This document shows, one piece after another, positions 18,278-25,781 of a stretch of 64,000 bases of DNA. The translations under genes and the position numbers were made by a program. Source of the DNA: Telluribacter humicola (lineage in GTDB: Bacteria > Bacteroidota > Bacteroidia > Cytophagales > Spirosomataceae); assembly GCF_017355935.1 (NCBI RefSeq), contig NZ_JAFIQT010000005.1, forward strand, positions 298,953 through 362,952, in the 5' to 3' direction. Below the pieces are notes generated by a model. That model was not told the DNA's origin. It saw only the letters and a program-made list of their open reading frames with translations, and ran no database searches. Positions within the stretch are counted from its first letter, which is position 1; each line of letters starts with the position of its first letter.

Positions 18278-19354
18278 ATGAAAACAAATAAACTACACCC
18301 TGATATCCAAGATCTCTTACAGACGGGAACCGTCATACCAGCTCATCCCCTGGCACTGACAGAAGGACTTACTATTGATGAAAACCGCCAGCGCCTGCTT
18401 ACCCGCTACTACATAGCCAGCGGTGTGGGTGGCGTGGCGGTGGGCGTACATACCACCCAATTTGAGATTCGGAAGCCGGAGTTCAACATGCTGGAAAGGG
18501 TACTGGAACTGGCCGCCGATGAAGTCAGCAAGGCACAAATCGACCGTCCTTTTATCAAGGTAGCGGGTGTAGTCGGTCCTACTTCACAGGCTGTGCGTGA
18601 GGCTGAACTGGCCGTAAAGTATGGGTATGATCTGGGTCTGGTCAGCATGGCAGGGTTAACTGATCTTTCGGAAAAGGAAGTGATCGAACACATCAGAACC
18701 ATTGCGAACATCATCCCTGTGTTTGGCTTCTACCTTCAGACCACCATCGGAGGCCGGGCATTCAGCTATGACTTCTGGAAAGAGTTTATGGAGATACCCA
18801 ATGTACAGGCCGTAAAGGTGGCTGCCTTTAACCGCTACCAGACCCTGGATGTGGTACGCGCCCTTTGCTTCTCTAGCAGGGCGCATGATGTAGCCTTATA
18901 TACCGGCAATGATGATAACATTGTGGCTGATCTGCTTACGCCCTACCGATTTGAAGTGAACGGCCAAACGGTGGAGAAACGATTTGTGGGAGGCTTGTTG
19001 GGACACTGGGCAACCTGGACTCAAAAAGCAGTCGAGCTATTCGGAGAGATAAAAGCCTGTGTGGAAAATAACTACGAAGGTATTGATTCGCTACTGCAAC
19101 GAAACATAGAGGTAACAGACATGAATGCCGCTACTTTCGATCCTTCCCACAAGTTTCATGGCTGTATCCCCGGTATTCACGAAGTACTCCGGCGGCAGGG
19201 AATTCTAAAAGGCCTTTGGACGCTTAATTCGGAGGAAAAGCTTTCGGAAGGTCAACTTGAAGAGATTGATCGGGTCATCAAAGCTTACCCCCACCTGGTG
19301 GACGATGCCTTTGTACAAGAGTGGCTGGCTGGGGAGCAGTCGCTGGTGTCGTAA
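18278..19354 (+). CDS. DHDPS/NanA-fold aldolase-like protein
   Basis: 358 residues, longer than the usual 290-310 of the family. Features fit a class I (Schiff-base) TIM barrel: a Thr pair at 59-60 (VGVHTT), VVGPTSQAVREAELA at 98-112, Tyr 152 in FGFYLQ and Lys 180 in NVQAVKVAAF, the expected imine-forming residue. Related enzymes cleave or condense pyruvate with aldehydes (dihydrodipicolinate synthase, N-acetylneuraminate lyase, keto-sugar-acid aldolases). The specific reaction is unknown. As last gene of a three-gene operon it probably acts downstream of the transporter and the epimerase-like protein. A long hairpin follows at 19380. Confidence 0.85.
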   Translation: MKTNKLHPDIQDLLQTGTVIPAHPLALTEGLTIDENRQRLLTRYYIASGVGGVAVGVHTTQFEIRKPEFNMLERVLELAADEVSKAQIDRPFIKVAGVVGPTSQAVREAELAVKYGYDLGLVSMAGLTDLSEKEVIEHIRTIANIIPVFGFYLQTTIGGRAFSYDFWKEFMEIPNVQAVKVAAFNRYQTLDVVRALCFSSRAHDVALYTGNDDNIVADLLTPYRFEVNGQTVEKRFVGGLLGHWATWTQKAVELFGEIKACVENNYEGIDSLLQRNIEVTDMNAATFDPSHKFHGCIPGIHEVLRRQGILKGLWTLNSEEKLSEGQLEEIDRVIKAYPHLVDDAFVQEWLAGEQSLVS

Positions 19355-19378
19355 AAGATTGCTAAGTAAAAGTCCACA

Positions 19379-19437
19379 TAAGGCTGGTGCCAGCATCAAT
19401 CTAAAAATCTACTTGATTGATGCTGGCACCAGCCTTA
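19379..19437 (+). terminator. Long perfect hairpin closing the Nramp/epimerase/aldolase operon
   Basis: A 22-bp perfect inverted repeat, AAGGCTGGTGCCAGCATCAA+TC (19380-19401) against 19415-19436, extended by one T-A pair, with a 13-base loop. It begins 25 bases after the aldolase stop. The downstream strand is only moderately T-rich, so it may also act as an mRNA-end stabiliser. The stem is unusually long for a simple terminator. Confidence 0.7.
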
Positions 19438-19616
19438 CTATAGGTTTGATTGGCGGCTTTTCATCTATCATAAACTAGCCCGTAATCATTCACATCATTC
19501 TTTATTTTAACGCTATTACATCTGAATGTGTTTACATTTACAACTCAATACTTATTCCTTTAAAAACCTTTGTGTACTGAGTATATTATAAAACAGGATT
19601 GTTAGCAACAGCTACT

Positions 19617-20054
19617 ATGGAAGAAAAAGATATACGATGGGAACAGCGTTTCTCCAATTTTAAAAAAGCGCTGGCACGGCTCAGGGAGGTTGTTGAAGGA
19701 GAATAAACTGCCCTTTCAGAACTTGAAACAGAAGGCCTGATACAGCGTTTTGAATATACTTTTGAACTAGCCTGGAAAACATTACAGGATCTTCTTAGAT
19801 ACAAAGGGTATACGAATATTGCCGGCCCTAACCCTGTGCTTGATCAGGCTTTCAAAGATGGACATATTACAGATGGTGAAGGGTGGAAAAAAATAAAAAA
19901 ATCCAGAGAGCTTTCTTCACATACCTATGACTCAGAAACAGCTGATGAAATAGCCGAAGGGGTTATAACTATTTATTACAAACTACTTAACTCTCTTTCT
20001 CTACGATTGGAAGAGGAACGATACGGAAACCAATCTTCACTTTTTAACGAATGA
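19617..20054 (+). pseudogene. HepT-like HEPN toxin (HI0074 family), interrupted by a stop codon
   Basis: The frame from ATG 19617 encodes a 145-codon HI0074/HepT-like four-helix protein, but codon 30 is TAA (19704-19706). All later codons stay in frame to TGA at 20052-20054: LSELETEGLIQRFEYTFELA follows, and R97-ELSS-H102-T-Y104 matches the HEPN nuclease motif Rx4HxY. HepT is an RNase toxin inactivated by AMPylation or binding of its MntA partner. The downstream partner overlaps it by ATGA. One base change would restore the gene, so this is either recent inactivation, tolerated read-through or re-initiation, or a sequencing error. The region is AT-richer than its neighbours, suggesting transfer. 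Confidence 0.8.
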
Positions 20055-20374
20055 ACTACGGTCTACCATTCGAAGAACTTGAAGCTATAAAAAATGTATT
20101 CAGGAATGCTCCGGAAGTTGAGGAAGTAATTCTCTTTGGATCCAGAGCTAAAGGGAACTTTCATCCTGGTTCGGATATTGATTTAGCGGCCATAGGGGCA
20201 GGTCTGACCTTTGATCATTATTTGAGTCTTTTAGTAGCGCTGGACGAATTAGAATTACTCTATAACATTGATGTAGTCAATTATAACACCATCAAAAACA
20301 AAGAGCTGCTGGATCATATCCACCGGATTGGTATTACTATCTATCAACGGGAGGAAAAAAAGGCGAATAAGTAG
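20051..20374 (+). CDS. MntA-type minimal nucleotidyltransferase (antitoxin)
   Basis: 107 residues, starting inside the stop of the upstream gene (ATGA overlap). The nucleotidyltransferase signature ILFGSRAKGNFHPGSDIDLA (28-47) is intact, with Gly-Ser 30-31 and metal-binding Asp 42 and Asp 44; a third acidic residue probably lies in NIDVVNYN. MNT proteins of HEPN/MNT pairs neutralise the HEPN toxin by transferring AMP to a Tyr near its active site. Here the antitoxin is intact while the toxin frame is broken. Base composition is AT-rich relative to the window. Confidence 0.88.
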   Translation: MNYGLPFEELEAIKNVFRNAPEVEEVILFGSRAKGNFHPGSDIDLAAIGAGLTFDHYLSLLVALDELELLYNIDVVNYNTIKNKELLDHIHRIGITIYQREEKKANK

Positions 20375-20397
20375 CTACTCAATACTCGCAGAGCCTC

Positions 20398-21588
20398 CTA
20401 CTTCCGCTCCTGCTTAAATACAAATACCCCTTTCTTATTGGCGATAACAATATCTATCAAACCGTCTTTGGTGATATCTTCCGCTACTACGTGTACTCCT
20501 ACTCCTGAAGAATCATCAATCTGGTGGGGAATCCAGGTGGGATTTTTGCCCGGTTTAAATTCAAACCAGTAGAGTACCGGCGGCTCGTATTCGCCCGGGT
20601 CTTTCCCCATGTGCGCGAAGTAGCGCTTGCCCGTAACCAGGTCAGGGTGTCCGTCGGAGTTGATATCAACCAGGGCCAGGCCGTGAGTCTGGGTAAACTG
20701 GTCCGAAATCAGGTGTGTTTTCCACTGAGCCGTTCCGGTTTCGTTCTGTACCTGCTCGTGCCACCATATACCCAGGGCATGAGCCGACGAGGACATTACA
20801 TCCTGATCGCCATCGCCATCAACATCATAGGGGTACATCTGAGCACTGGCTTCACCCAGCTTAGCCGGATGGAATGTCCAGTCAGATTGTAAACGATTTT
20901 GGGGGGCTTCCCACCAGCCCTCTTTCACGAGCACGTCCGGACGTCCGTCCTTATTCATGTCACCCAGTCCCAATCCATGTGAAAACGGATCGGTCCCCGG
21001 GCTATTCTCTGTACTGACGGTATACTGCTTCCATCCTGTTTCATTTTTAGAAACCGGAGCACGAAACCAATTCATCTGCTTTTTGGTAGGGTTGCCTCCC
21101 AATAAGTCCAGTCGCCCATCACCATCCACATCAAAAAAACCGGCCGATTCATTCCCGACTGTGGCGTGGATCTGATGTACTTTCCAGTGTCCTTCTTTAT
21201 TCTTCGGGTTCTCAAACCACTGCGCTTCTTTGCCCGGAAATCCAACCCGAACAAAATCCACCCAGCCATCCAGGTTTACATCCATACCCTGGCTGACAAA
21301 GGCATCACTATACCCCTTATCATACTCAAATTTCTGGGGCTGCGTCAGCTCATGTTTCTTCCAGTCGGGTGCTTCAAACCAGTAAGCTCCGGCCAGTACA
21401 TCTATCTTGCCATCTTTATTAACATCTCCCACCGCCACTCCTTCCGCAATAAACTCATCGTGAAGTACCGCCTTTTTAAAAGTAATTTGGCCGGCAGGCT
21501 TAGACTTACCGCCTTTTTGTCCGAGTGCTTCATGGGTGGCTATAAAGCCGGATGCAAGGACGAGAAGTCCCAGAGCAATTTTTTTCAT
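20398..21588 (-). CDS. Exported FG-GAP/VCBS-repeat propeller protein
   Basis: 396 residues with signal peptide (to about residue 23, EALGQ). Several FG-GAP-type repeats carry Ca2+-binding D-x-N/D-x-D-G motifs: DVNKDGKIDV, DVNLDGWVDF, DVDGDGRLDL, DMNKDGRPDV, DVDGDGDQDV, DINSDGHPDL and DITKDGLIDI. These define a seven-bladed propeller-like secreted protein. Such proteins are common in Bacteroidota near carbohydrate genes, either as binding modules or as lyases of unknown type; no catalytic motif is recognised. It is transcribed away from the upstream 406-base gap. Confidence 0.85.
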   Translation of the reverse strand: MKKIALGLLVLASGFIATHEALGQKGGKSKPAGQITFKKAVLHDEFIAEGVAVGDVNKDGKIDVLAGAYWFEAPDWKKHELTQPQKFEYDKGYSDAFVSQGMDVNLDGWVDFVRVGFPGKEAQWFENPKNKEGHWKVHQIHATVGNESAGFFDVDGDGRLDLLGGNPTKKQMNWFRAPVSKNETGWKQYTVSTENSPGTDPFSHGLGLGDMNKDGRPDVLVKEGWWEAPQNRLQSDWTFHPAKLGEASAQMYPYDVDGDGDQDVMSSSAHALGIWWHEQVQNETGTAQWKTHLISDQFTQTHGLALVDINSDGHPDLVTGKRYFAHMGKDPGEYEPPVLYWFEFKPGKNPTWIPHQIDDSSGVGVHVVAEDITKDGLIDIVIANKKGVFVFKQERK

Positions 21589-21994
21589 GATTATAAGCTT
21601 TGTCTTCTAAACCCAATACCAAAAGGAAGCACAAGCGTCTGATTGTTGCCATGCCGTCTGTACTGCTTTTATACAAGTACATACTGCTCCAACTTGTTTA
21701 TTGGCTTCTGGTATTTATCAGGTAAAGTATAGGGTCCCCTGCGTCCTACTCCATTCTGTACGTCTATCCAGTTCAGGAGTATGGGTATAGCTCTATTTCA
21801 GAGTAGAAAATTCAGGGAAGGGTGAGGTAAAAGTATGGAAATGAACGTGTGACTACTGGTAGTCGTGAGGGCATTTAATAGTAGTAGTCAAGTACTACTA
21901 CTAATACTACTAAGTACCGGCATAGGCACAGGTACAGTGAGCTCACTTAGAAACTGTTTATAGTTAGCGATAAAAGATTGATACTTCTTACCAG
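21589..21994. other. Intergenic region upstream of the FG-GAP gene
   Basis: 406 bases with no credible gene. It holds two inverted repeats: GACTAC-TG-GTAGTC near 21851-21864, and TAGTAGTAGT/ACTACTACTA (21879-21888 and 21894-21903) with a 5-base loop. No clear promoter pair was found. Confidence 0.4.
21879..21903. repeat. Inverted repeat of GTA triplets
   Basis: A perfect 10-bp inverted repeat with the 5-base loop CAAGT, made from a trinucleotide-like run. It lies 91 bases beyond the stop of the response regulator gene and could be its transcript-end hairpin or chance low complexity. Confidence 0.45.
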
Positions 21995-22411
21995 CTATTC
22001 AAAATAATCATAAAGTGACTCGTGGTGCTTCAACTCCGTTAGCTCACTGATAAATATAGGCTTACTGATAAACCGGATCACACTTGAATACTTCTGCGCT
22101 CTGAGCTGGTCTTCAGGATCTACAGATGATGAAAGGATACAGATCTGCGTATTGGGAAAAAATAGCTGATACCGGGCAGCATATTCATCCAGAAAATCCC
22201 ACCCATTCATAACCGGCATATTCAGGTCCAGAAATACCAGTTCGGGTACAATGTTGGTTTCAATGGTCGTAAGCCTCTCAAAAAAGTTGATCCCCTCTTC
22301 CCCATTCTTCAGTTTGATTACATTGTCAGCAAACTGGTTTCTTTTGATAGTTAGCTCTATGATCCGCAGCGTAATTGGATCATCGTCTATGAGTACCAGA
22401 TTATTTATCAT
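21995..22411 (-). CDS. Single-domain response regulator
   Basis: 138 residues, a bare receiver domain with no output domain. Acidic pocket D10-D11, phospho-acceptor D62 (VFLDLNMPVMNGWDF), the Ser cluster at 94-96 and Lys 117 (ISKP) are all in place. Such stand-alone CheY-like proteins relay phosphate from hybrid or PAS-rich kinases. There is no kinase next to it, so its partner is elsewhere. A TATTTTTG -7 element lies on the minus strand at 22489-22496. Confidence 0.92.
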   Translation of the reverse strand: MINNLVLIDDDPITLRIIELTIKRNQFADNVIKLKNGEEGINFFERLTTIETNIVPELVFLDLNMPVMNGWDFLDEYAARYQLFFPNTQICILSSSVDPEDQLRAQKYSSVIRFISKPIFISELTELKHHESLYDYFE

Positions 22412-22773
22412 GATAAGTAGTGGGTATAAGTGAATTTTTGACAGATTAACTCACACTGGGAAAAGTCCCTTTTTCTATGATTTACATGCAAAAATAGAGC
22501 CAGTAGAGTACCTAAATCTGACTCTTAGCCCTACATTCCCAAATAAATCCTAAGTCGCTAAATTGCTCCTAATAAATAATAATCACACCTCTTCACTACA
22601 AATTATATGCGTACTCCTATAAAACACGATGAGTATGAGGTAGTGAACGTTTACGAATATATGTACTATTTTTAGTACTACTACCTGGTAGGATGCATAG
22701 GTCAACGAAGTAATTCTACAAAAATTTGTATTTTTGGCAAATGGCATGTACATTAGTGCCAAATGCATAGACT
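22412..22773. other. Divergent intergenic region between response regulator and Xre/RES pair
   Basis: 362 bases. A minus-strand -7 element (TATTTTTG) lies at 22489-22496 and a plus-strand TATTTTTG at 22729-22736, each serving one flanking gene. The centre is AT-rich and holds no gene I can support. Confidence 0.45.
22729..22763 (+). promoter_or_regulatory. -7 element and inverted-repeat operator of the Xre/RES operon
   Basis: TATTTTTG (22729-22736) matches TAnnTTTG exactly. Overlapping and following it are arms TTTGGCA (22733-22739) and TGCCAAA (22757-22763) with 17 bases between, enclosing ATGTACAT (22746-22753). The ATG is at 22774. An operator in this position fits autoregulation by the Xre antitoxin, which is usual for this family. 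No TTTG -33 box is apparent. Confidence 0.5.
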
Positions 22774-23208
22774 ATGGAAGTGAGATCGAAAATAACCCGT
22801 ATACCCGGAACAGCAACCGCCCCCCAAACGGGCAAGTCGGGTCCATATAAACTGATAGAGCGGGCACGTGAGGGAGTTTGGGGCAAGGATGCGGATGACC
22901 TGGCAGCCCGTTTGGGGCTCACCGATCAGGAAATGGCGAAGATTCTGGCTATATCACTCCGTACCTACCACCGCCGTAAAAGTGATGAAAAGCTGGGCCT
23001 GGTAGCATCTGAACGCATTCTGCTGCTCCATCGGCTGGCTGAGCACGGTAAGGAGGTATTTGAAGACGAAGGAAAATTTAATCGCTGGCTCCGGCGTCCC
23101 CTGCAGATACTGGGTGGCAACTCCCCGCTGGACCTGCTGGATACCTCTACGGGTATGGGTATGGTGGATACCCTATTAGGCCGCCTCGAATACGGTATTC
23201 ATAGCTAG
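22774..23208 (+). CDS. Xre/ParS-type antitoxin with DUF2384 domain
   Basis: 144 residues. A helix-turn-helix covers about 46-75 (LAARLGLTDQEMAKILAISL, then RTYHRRK). The C-terminal toxin-binding DUF2384 region has FNRWLRRPLQILGGNSPLDL and the final MVDTLLGRLEYGIHS, all typical of antitoxins paired with RES toxins. It would repress its own promoter and bind the toxin. The stop is 1 base from the toxin start, so the two genes are translated together. Confidence 0.92.
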   Translation: MEVRSKITRIPGTATAPQTGKSGPYKLIERAREGVWGKDADDLAARLGLTDQEMAKILAISLRTYHRRKSDEKLGLVASERILLLHRLAEHGKEVFEDEGKFNRWLRRPLQILGGNSPLDLLDTSTGMGMVDTLLGRLEYGIHS

Positions 23209-23209
23209 T

Positions 23210-23671
23210 ATGCCTGCTGTTTACCGTATTCAGAAACGACAGCATCTGGAAGGTATACTCACCGGCTTTGGCGCTCAACTGTACGGAGGGCGCTGGAATC
23301 CGGTTGGGGTGCCGCTTGTCTATACTTCCTCTACTCCTGAGTTGGCACTCCTTGAATCATTGGTACATCTGGAAGGTACGCCCTGGGAAGACTTGCCTCC
23401 GCTGGTACTGGTGGAGCTGGAAATACCAGACTCCCTGGATGACATAGAACTACACGAACTCCCGGACGACTGGCAGTCGCAACCGGTTCCCCCCACGGTA
23501 CAGCACTTCCTGGTACCCCGTCTCAATAGTCGGGCTTCCCTTGCCTATTCTGTCCCCTCAGTCATCATGCCGTGGTCACGCAACCTGCTGCTCGATCCCC
23601 TTCACCCACTCATCCACGAAGTAAAGACCCTTCGGGTGGAGGACTTTATGTATGACCAGCGTCTGATGTAG
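23210..23671 (+). CDS. RES-domain toxin
   Basis: 153 residues, the usual length for RES toxins, which consume NAD+ or modify targets with ADP-ribose. The domain signature is readable: GGRWNPVGVPLVYTS with Arg 28 and Tyr 38, ELALLESLVHLEG with Glu 49, and YSVPSVIMP with Ser 117, followed by NLLLDPLHP. All three name-giving residues (Arg, Glu, Ser) appear present, so the toxin should be active. It is the second gene of a two-gene unit with the Xre antitoxin. Confidence 0.92.
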   Translation: MPAVYRIQKRQHLEGILTGFGAQLYGGRWNPVGVPLVYTSSTPELALLESLVHLEGTPWEDLPPLVLVELEIPDSLDDIELHELPDDWQSQPVPPTVQHFLVPRLNSRASLAYSVPSVIMPWSRNLLLDPLHPLIHEVKTLRVEDFMYDQRLM

Positions 23672-23799
23672 AGTTAATCACTGCAGGTACCTCTTATTCT
23701 TATAAATACCAGGGAAGTGCCTACAATTTATCATTGGTAAAGTAATTACAGCACCATTAAATAACCAATTATTCAATATCGGCTACTTGTATTTCTTCG

Positions 23800-23832
23800 T
23801 TTGAAGCCTTTCTAGCCTCTTTTTGAACTTTG
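23800..23832 (+). promoter_or_regulatory. Promoter of the ECF sigma/FecR/SusCD unit
   Basis: TTTG at 23800-23803, a 21-base spacer, then GAACTTTG at 23825-23832, which matches TAnnTTTG except for the first base. This is the Bacteroidota housekeeping arrangement. It lies about 80 bases ahead of the sigma gene ATG at 23912. Confidence 0.55.
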
Positions 23833-23911
23833 CCATGAAATTTATTAATAAAAGATAGGTTAAGTTTCTTATCCGACCGTCTCATAGTAGAAAAAGCGCT
23901 ACACCAGAACT

Positions 23912-24505
23912 ATGAGCAAACGTCTAACTCCGCAGGATGCCCATGAGCTATGGCAGGAATACCGCTCGGGCGATATTTATGCCTTGGCCAAAATCATGCA
24001 GGCCTACTACCCCGATCTGTACCACTGGGGTATGCGGCTCCGTCCTGATAAAGAATTTGTCAAGGACTGCATCCAGGAGACGTTCCTTAATCTGTGGAAG
24101 ATTCATGCTACTATTAATGAAGTAGAGAATGTTCGCTCGTACCTCTTGGTGATGCTAAAGACGCGAATCCTGCGGGAGCTTTCCGGCAAATATGTCACAC
24201 ACCAAACAACACTTTCTGATGAGTATGCCTTTTCGGTTGAGTTCTCGGCGGACCTCCGGCTGATCGAAGAGGAACACGAAGTATACCAGCTTCGTAAACT
24301 GGAGCAAATGATCAACGGCCTGCCCGCCCGACAGAAAGAGCTGATTTACCTCCGTTTCTACCAGAGCCTGAGCTTTGAGCAAATTTCAGAAGTCATGCAG
24401 CTCGGGCGGCAGTCGGTTTACAACCTGTTACAGAAGTCCCTGAACAGCCTCCGCAAGAACTGGGCCCTCGGGTCCCTGCTTTTACCGGTTCTGCTCAGTC
24501 TGTAA
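23912..24505 (+). CDS. ECF-type RNA polymerase sigma-70 factor
   Basis: 197 residues. Region 2 spans about 25-95 (YYPDLYHWGMRLRPDKEFVKD, with IQETFLNLWK) and region 4 about 135-185 (LPARQKELIYLRFYQSLSFE and QISEVMQLGRQSVYNLLQKS). It belongs to the group that partners FecR anti-sigma factors in Bacteroidota. FecR follows 58 bases downstream, then SusC with an STN domain, giving the classic trans-envelope circuit in which substrate in the transporter releases the sigma factor. Confidence 0.93.
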   Translation: MSKRLTPQDAHELWQEYRSGDIYALAKIMQAYYPDLYHWGMRLRPDKEFVKDCIQETFLNLWKIHATINEVENVRSYLLVMLKTRILRELSGKYVTHQTTLSDEYAFSVEFSADLRLIEEEHEVYQLRKLEQMINGLPARQKELIYLRFYQSLSFEQISEVMQLGRQSVYNLLQKSLNSLRKNWALGSLLLPVLLSL

Positions 24506-24563
24506 CAGGCTGGAACCTATCTAAAAGGCCGCTTATCATCCCACTACTACCATTGACAATAGC

Positions 24564-25661
24564 ATGAAGAACTACGAAAAATTTACTGTGGAAGATTTTG
24601 TCCTGGACGATGATTTCAGGGACTGGGTACAGGGCGTGAGCCAGCAGGAAACCTTCTGGCTGACCTTTGCCAAAATGCACCCCGAAAAAAAACAGGACCT
24701 CCACATGGCCGAGCAACTGGTACGGGTTGCCACCGTAGCGGCCGAACGATTAGGTGAAAAAGAAATCCGCGAAGAAGTTGAGGACTTTATTGAAAAGGCC
24801 ACTATGACAACAGCGACAGCTGAGGATACCAGTTCGATGGTTTCATACGGAGGGACCTTTGGCTGGCGGGCCTGGGCAGCAGCGGCCATGGTGTTGCTGG
24901 CGCTGGGTATGGGGTGGTACGTATATACAACTCCGAACTCCAGCCCCCTGATAATGGCCGAAACTAAAAAAGCCGGTGAAGAGCTCCTGGAAACAGTCAA
25001 TAACTCCGCCAAGCCTCTCAATATCCAGTTAAGTGACGGTACCGAAGTCCTGCTTAGTCCGCAAAGCCGGTTGCAGTATCCCCCCCGGTATTCGAACAAT
25101 CACCGTACCGTACACCTGACCGGCGAAGCCGTATTCAGTGTAAAACGACTGCCGGAGCCTTTTATGGTCTATACGGGTGAAATGGTCACAAAGGTACTAG
25201 GTACCCGCTTTGTTGTCCGGGCGTTCAATAAGGAAAAGAAGTTTTCGGTGCAGGTGTTGTCCGGTAAAGTGTCGGTATATACTACCAAGCCTGCTCATTC
25301 ACCCCAGGACCGTGAAGTTAAAGGGTTGATCCTGACTGCCAATCAGGCTGCTATCTACGAAAAAGAAGCCCGCCAACTTACCAAAACGCTGGTAGCCAAT
25401 CCCACTCAGGTGAAGGTTTCACCCACCCCGGTTGACTTTATCTATGATGAGGTAGCCTTACCGACCATACTCAATGAACTCGAAGTACACTATGGAATCC
25501 CGATCCAGTACGACAAACAAAGCTTTTACAACTGCCGAATCACCGCCACCCTAACTAATGAAACACTCTACGAAAAGCTGGACATGCTGTGCAAAACAGT
25601 ATCAGCCAGCTATGAAATCGTTGACGGGCAAATCCTGATCAACGGTAAAGGGTGCGAATAG
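24564..25661 (+). CDS. FecR-family anti-sigma factor
   Basis: 365 residues. A cytoplasmic N-terminal part (about 1-92) would hold the sigma factor. One transmembrane helix lies near 97-112 (AAAMVLLALGMGWYVY). The periplasmic FecR domain spans about 145-260 (LSDGTEVLLSPQSRLQYP, GEAVFSVKR, VLGTRFVVRAF), and a DUF4974-type secretin/TonB-like domain spans about 290-365 (ILNELEVHYGIPIQYD, TLTNETLYEKLDMLC). It senses the STN domain of the SusC encoded downstream and controls the sigma factor upstream. Confidence 0.92.
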   Translation: MKNYEKFTVEDFVLDDDFRDWVQGVSQQETFWLTFAKMHPEKKQDLHMAEQLVRVATVAAERLGEKEIREEVEDFIEKATMTTATAEDTSSMVSYGGTFGWRAWAAAAMVLLALGMGWYVYTTPNSSPLIMAETKKAGEELLETVNNSAKPLNIQLSDGTEVLLSPQSRLQYPPRYSNNHRTVHLTGEAVFSVKRLPEPFMVYTGEMVTKVLGTRFVVRAFNKEKKFSVQVLSGKVSVYTTKPAHSPQDREVKGLILTANQAAIYEKEARQLTKTLVANPTQVKVSPTPVDFIYDEVALPTILNELEVHYGIPIQYDKQSFYNCRITATLTNETLYEKLDMLCKTVSASYEIVDGQILINGKGCE

Positions 25662-25671
25662 TAAAAAATAA

Positions 25672-25695
25672 AGGCAGGAGCGCCAACCCCTGCCT
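25672..25695 (+). promoter_or_regulatory. Small hairpin between fecR and susC
   Basis: AGGCAGG (25672-25678) pairs with CCTGCCT (25689-25695) around a 10-base loop, 10 bases after the fecR stop. No T-run follows. It may limit read-through or mark an RNA processing site between regulator and transporter genes; the evidence is weak. Confidence 0.35.
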
Positions 25696-25781
25696 AAAGG
25701 TAAACCACGGGTTCCACTCGCCAAAGTAACCACCCGTCGCATAAGTTCCTGATAATAGAACCTTTAACCTTAATCAAACCT

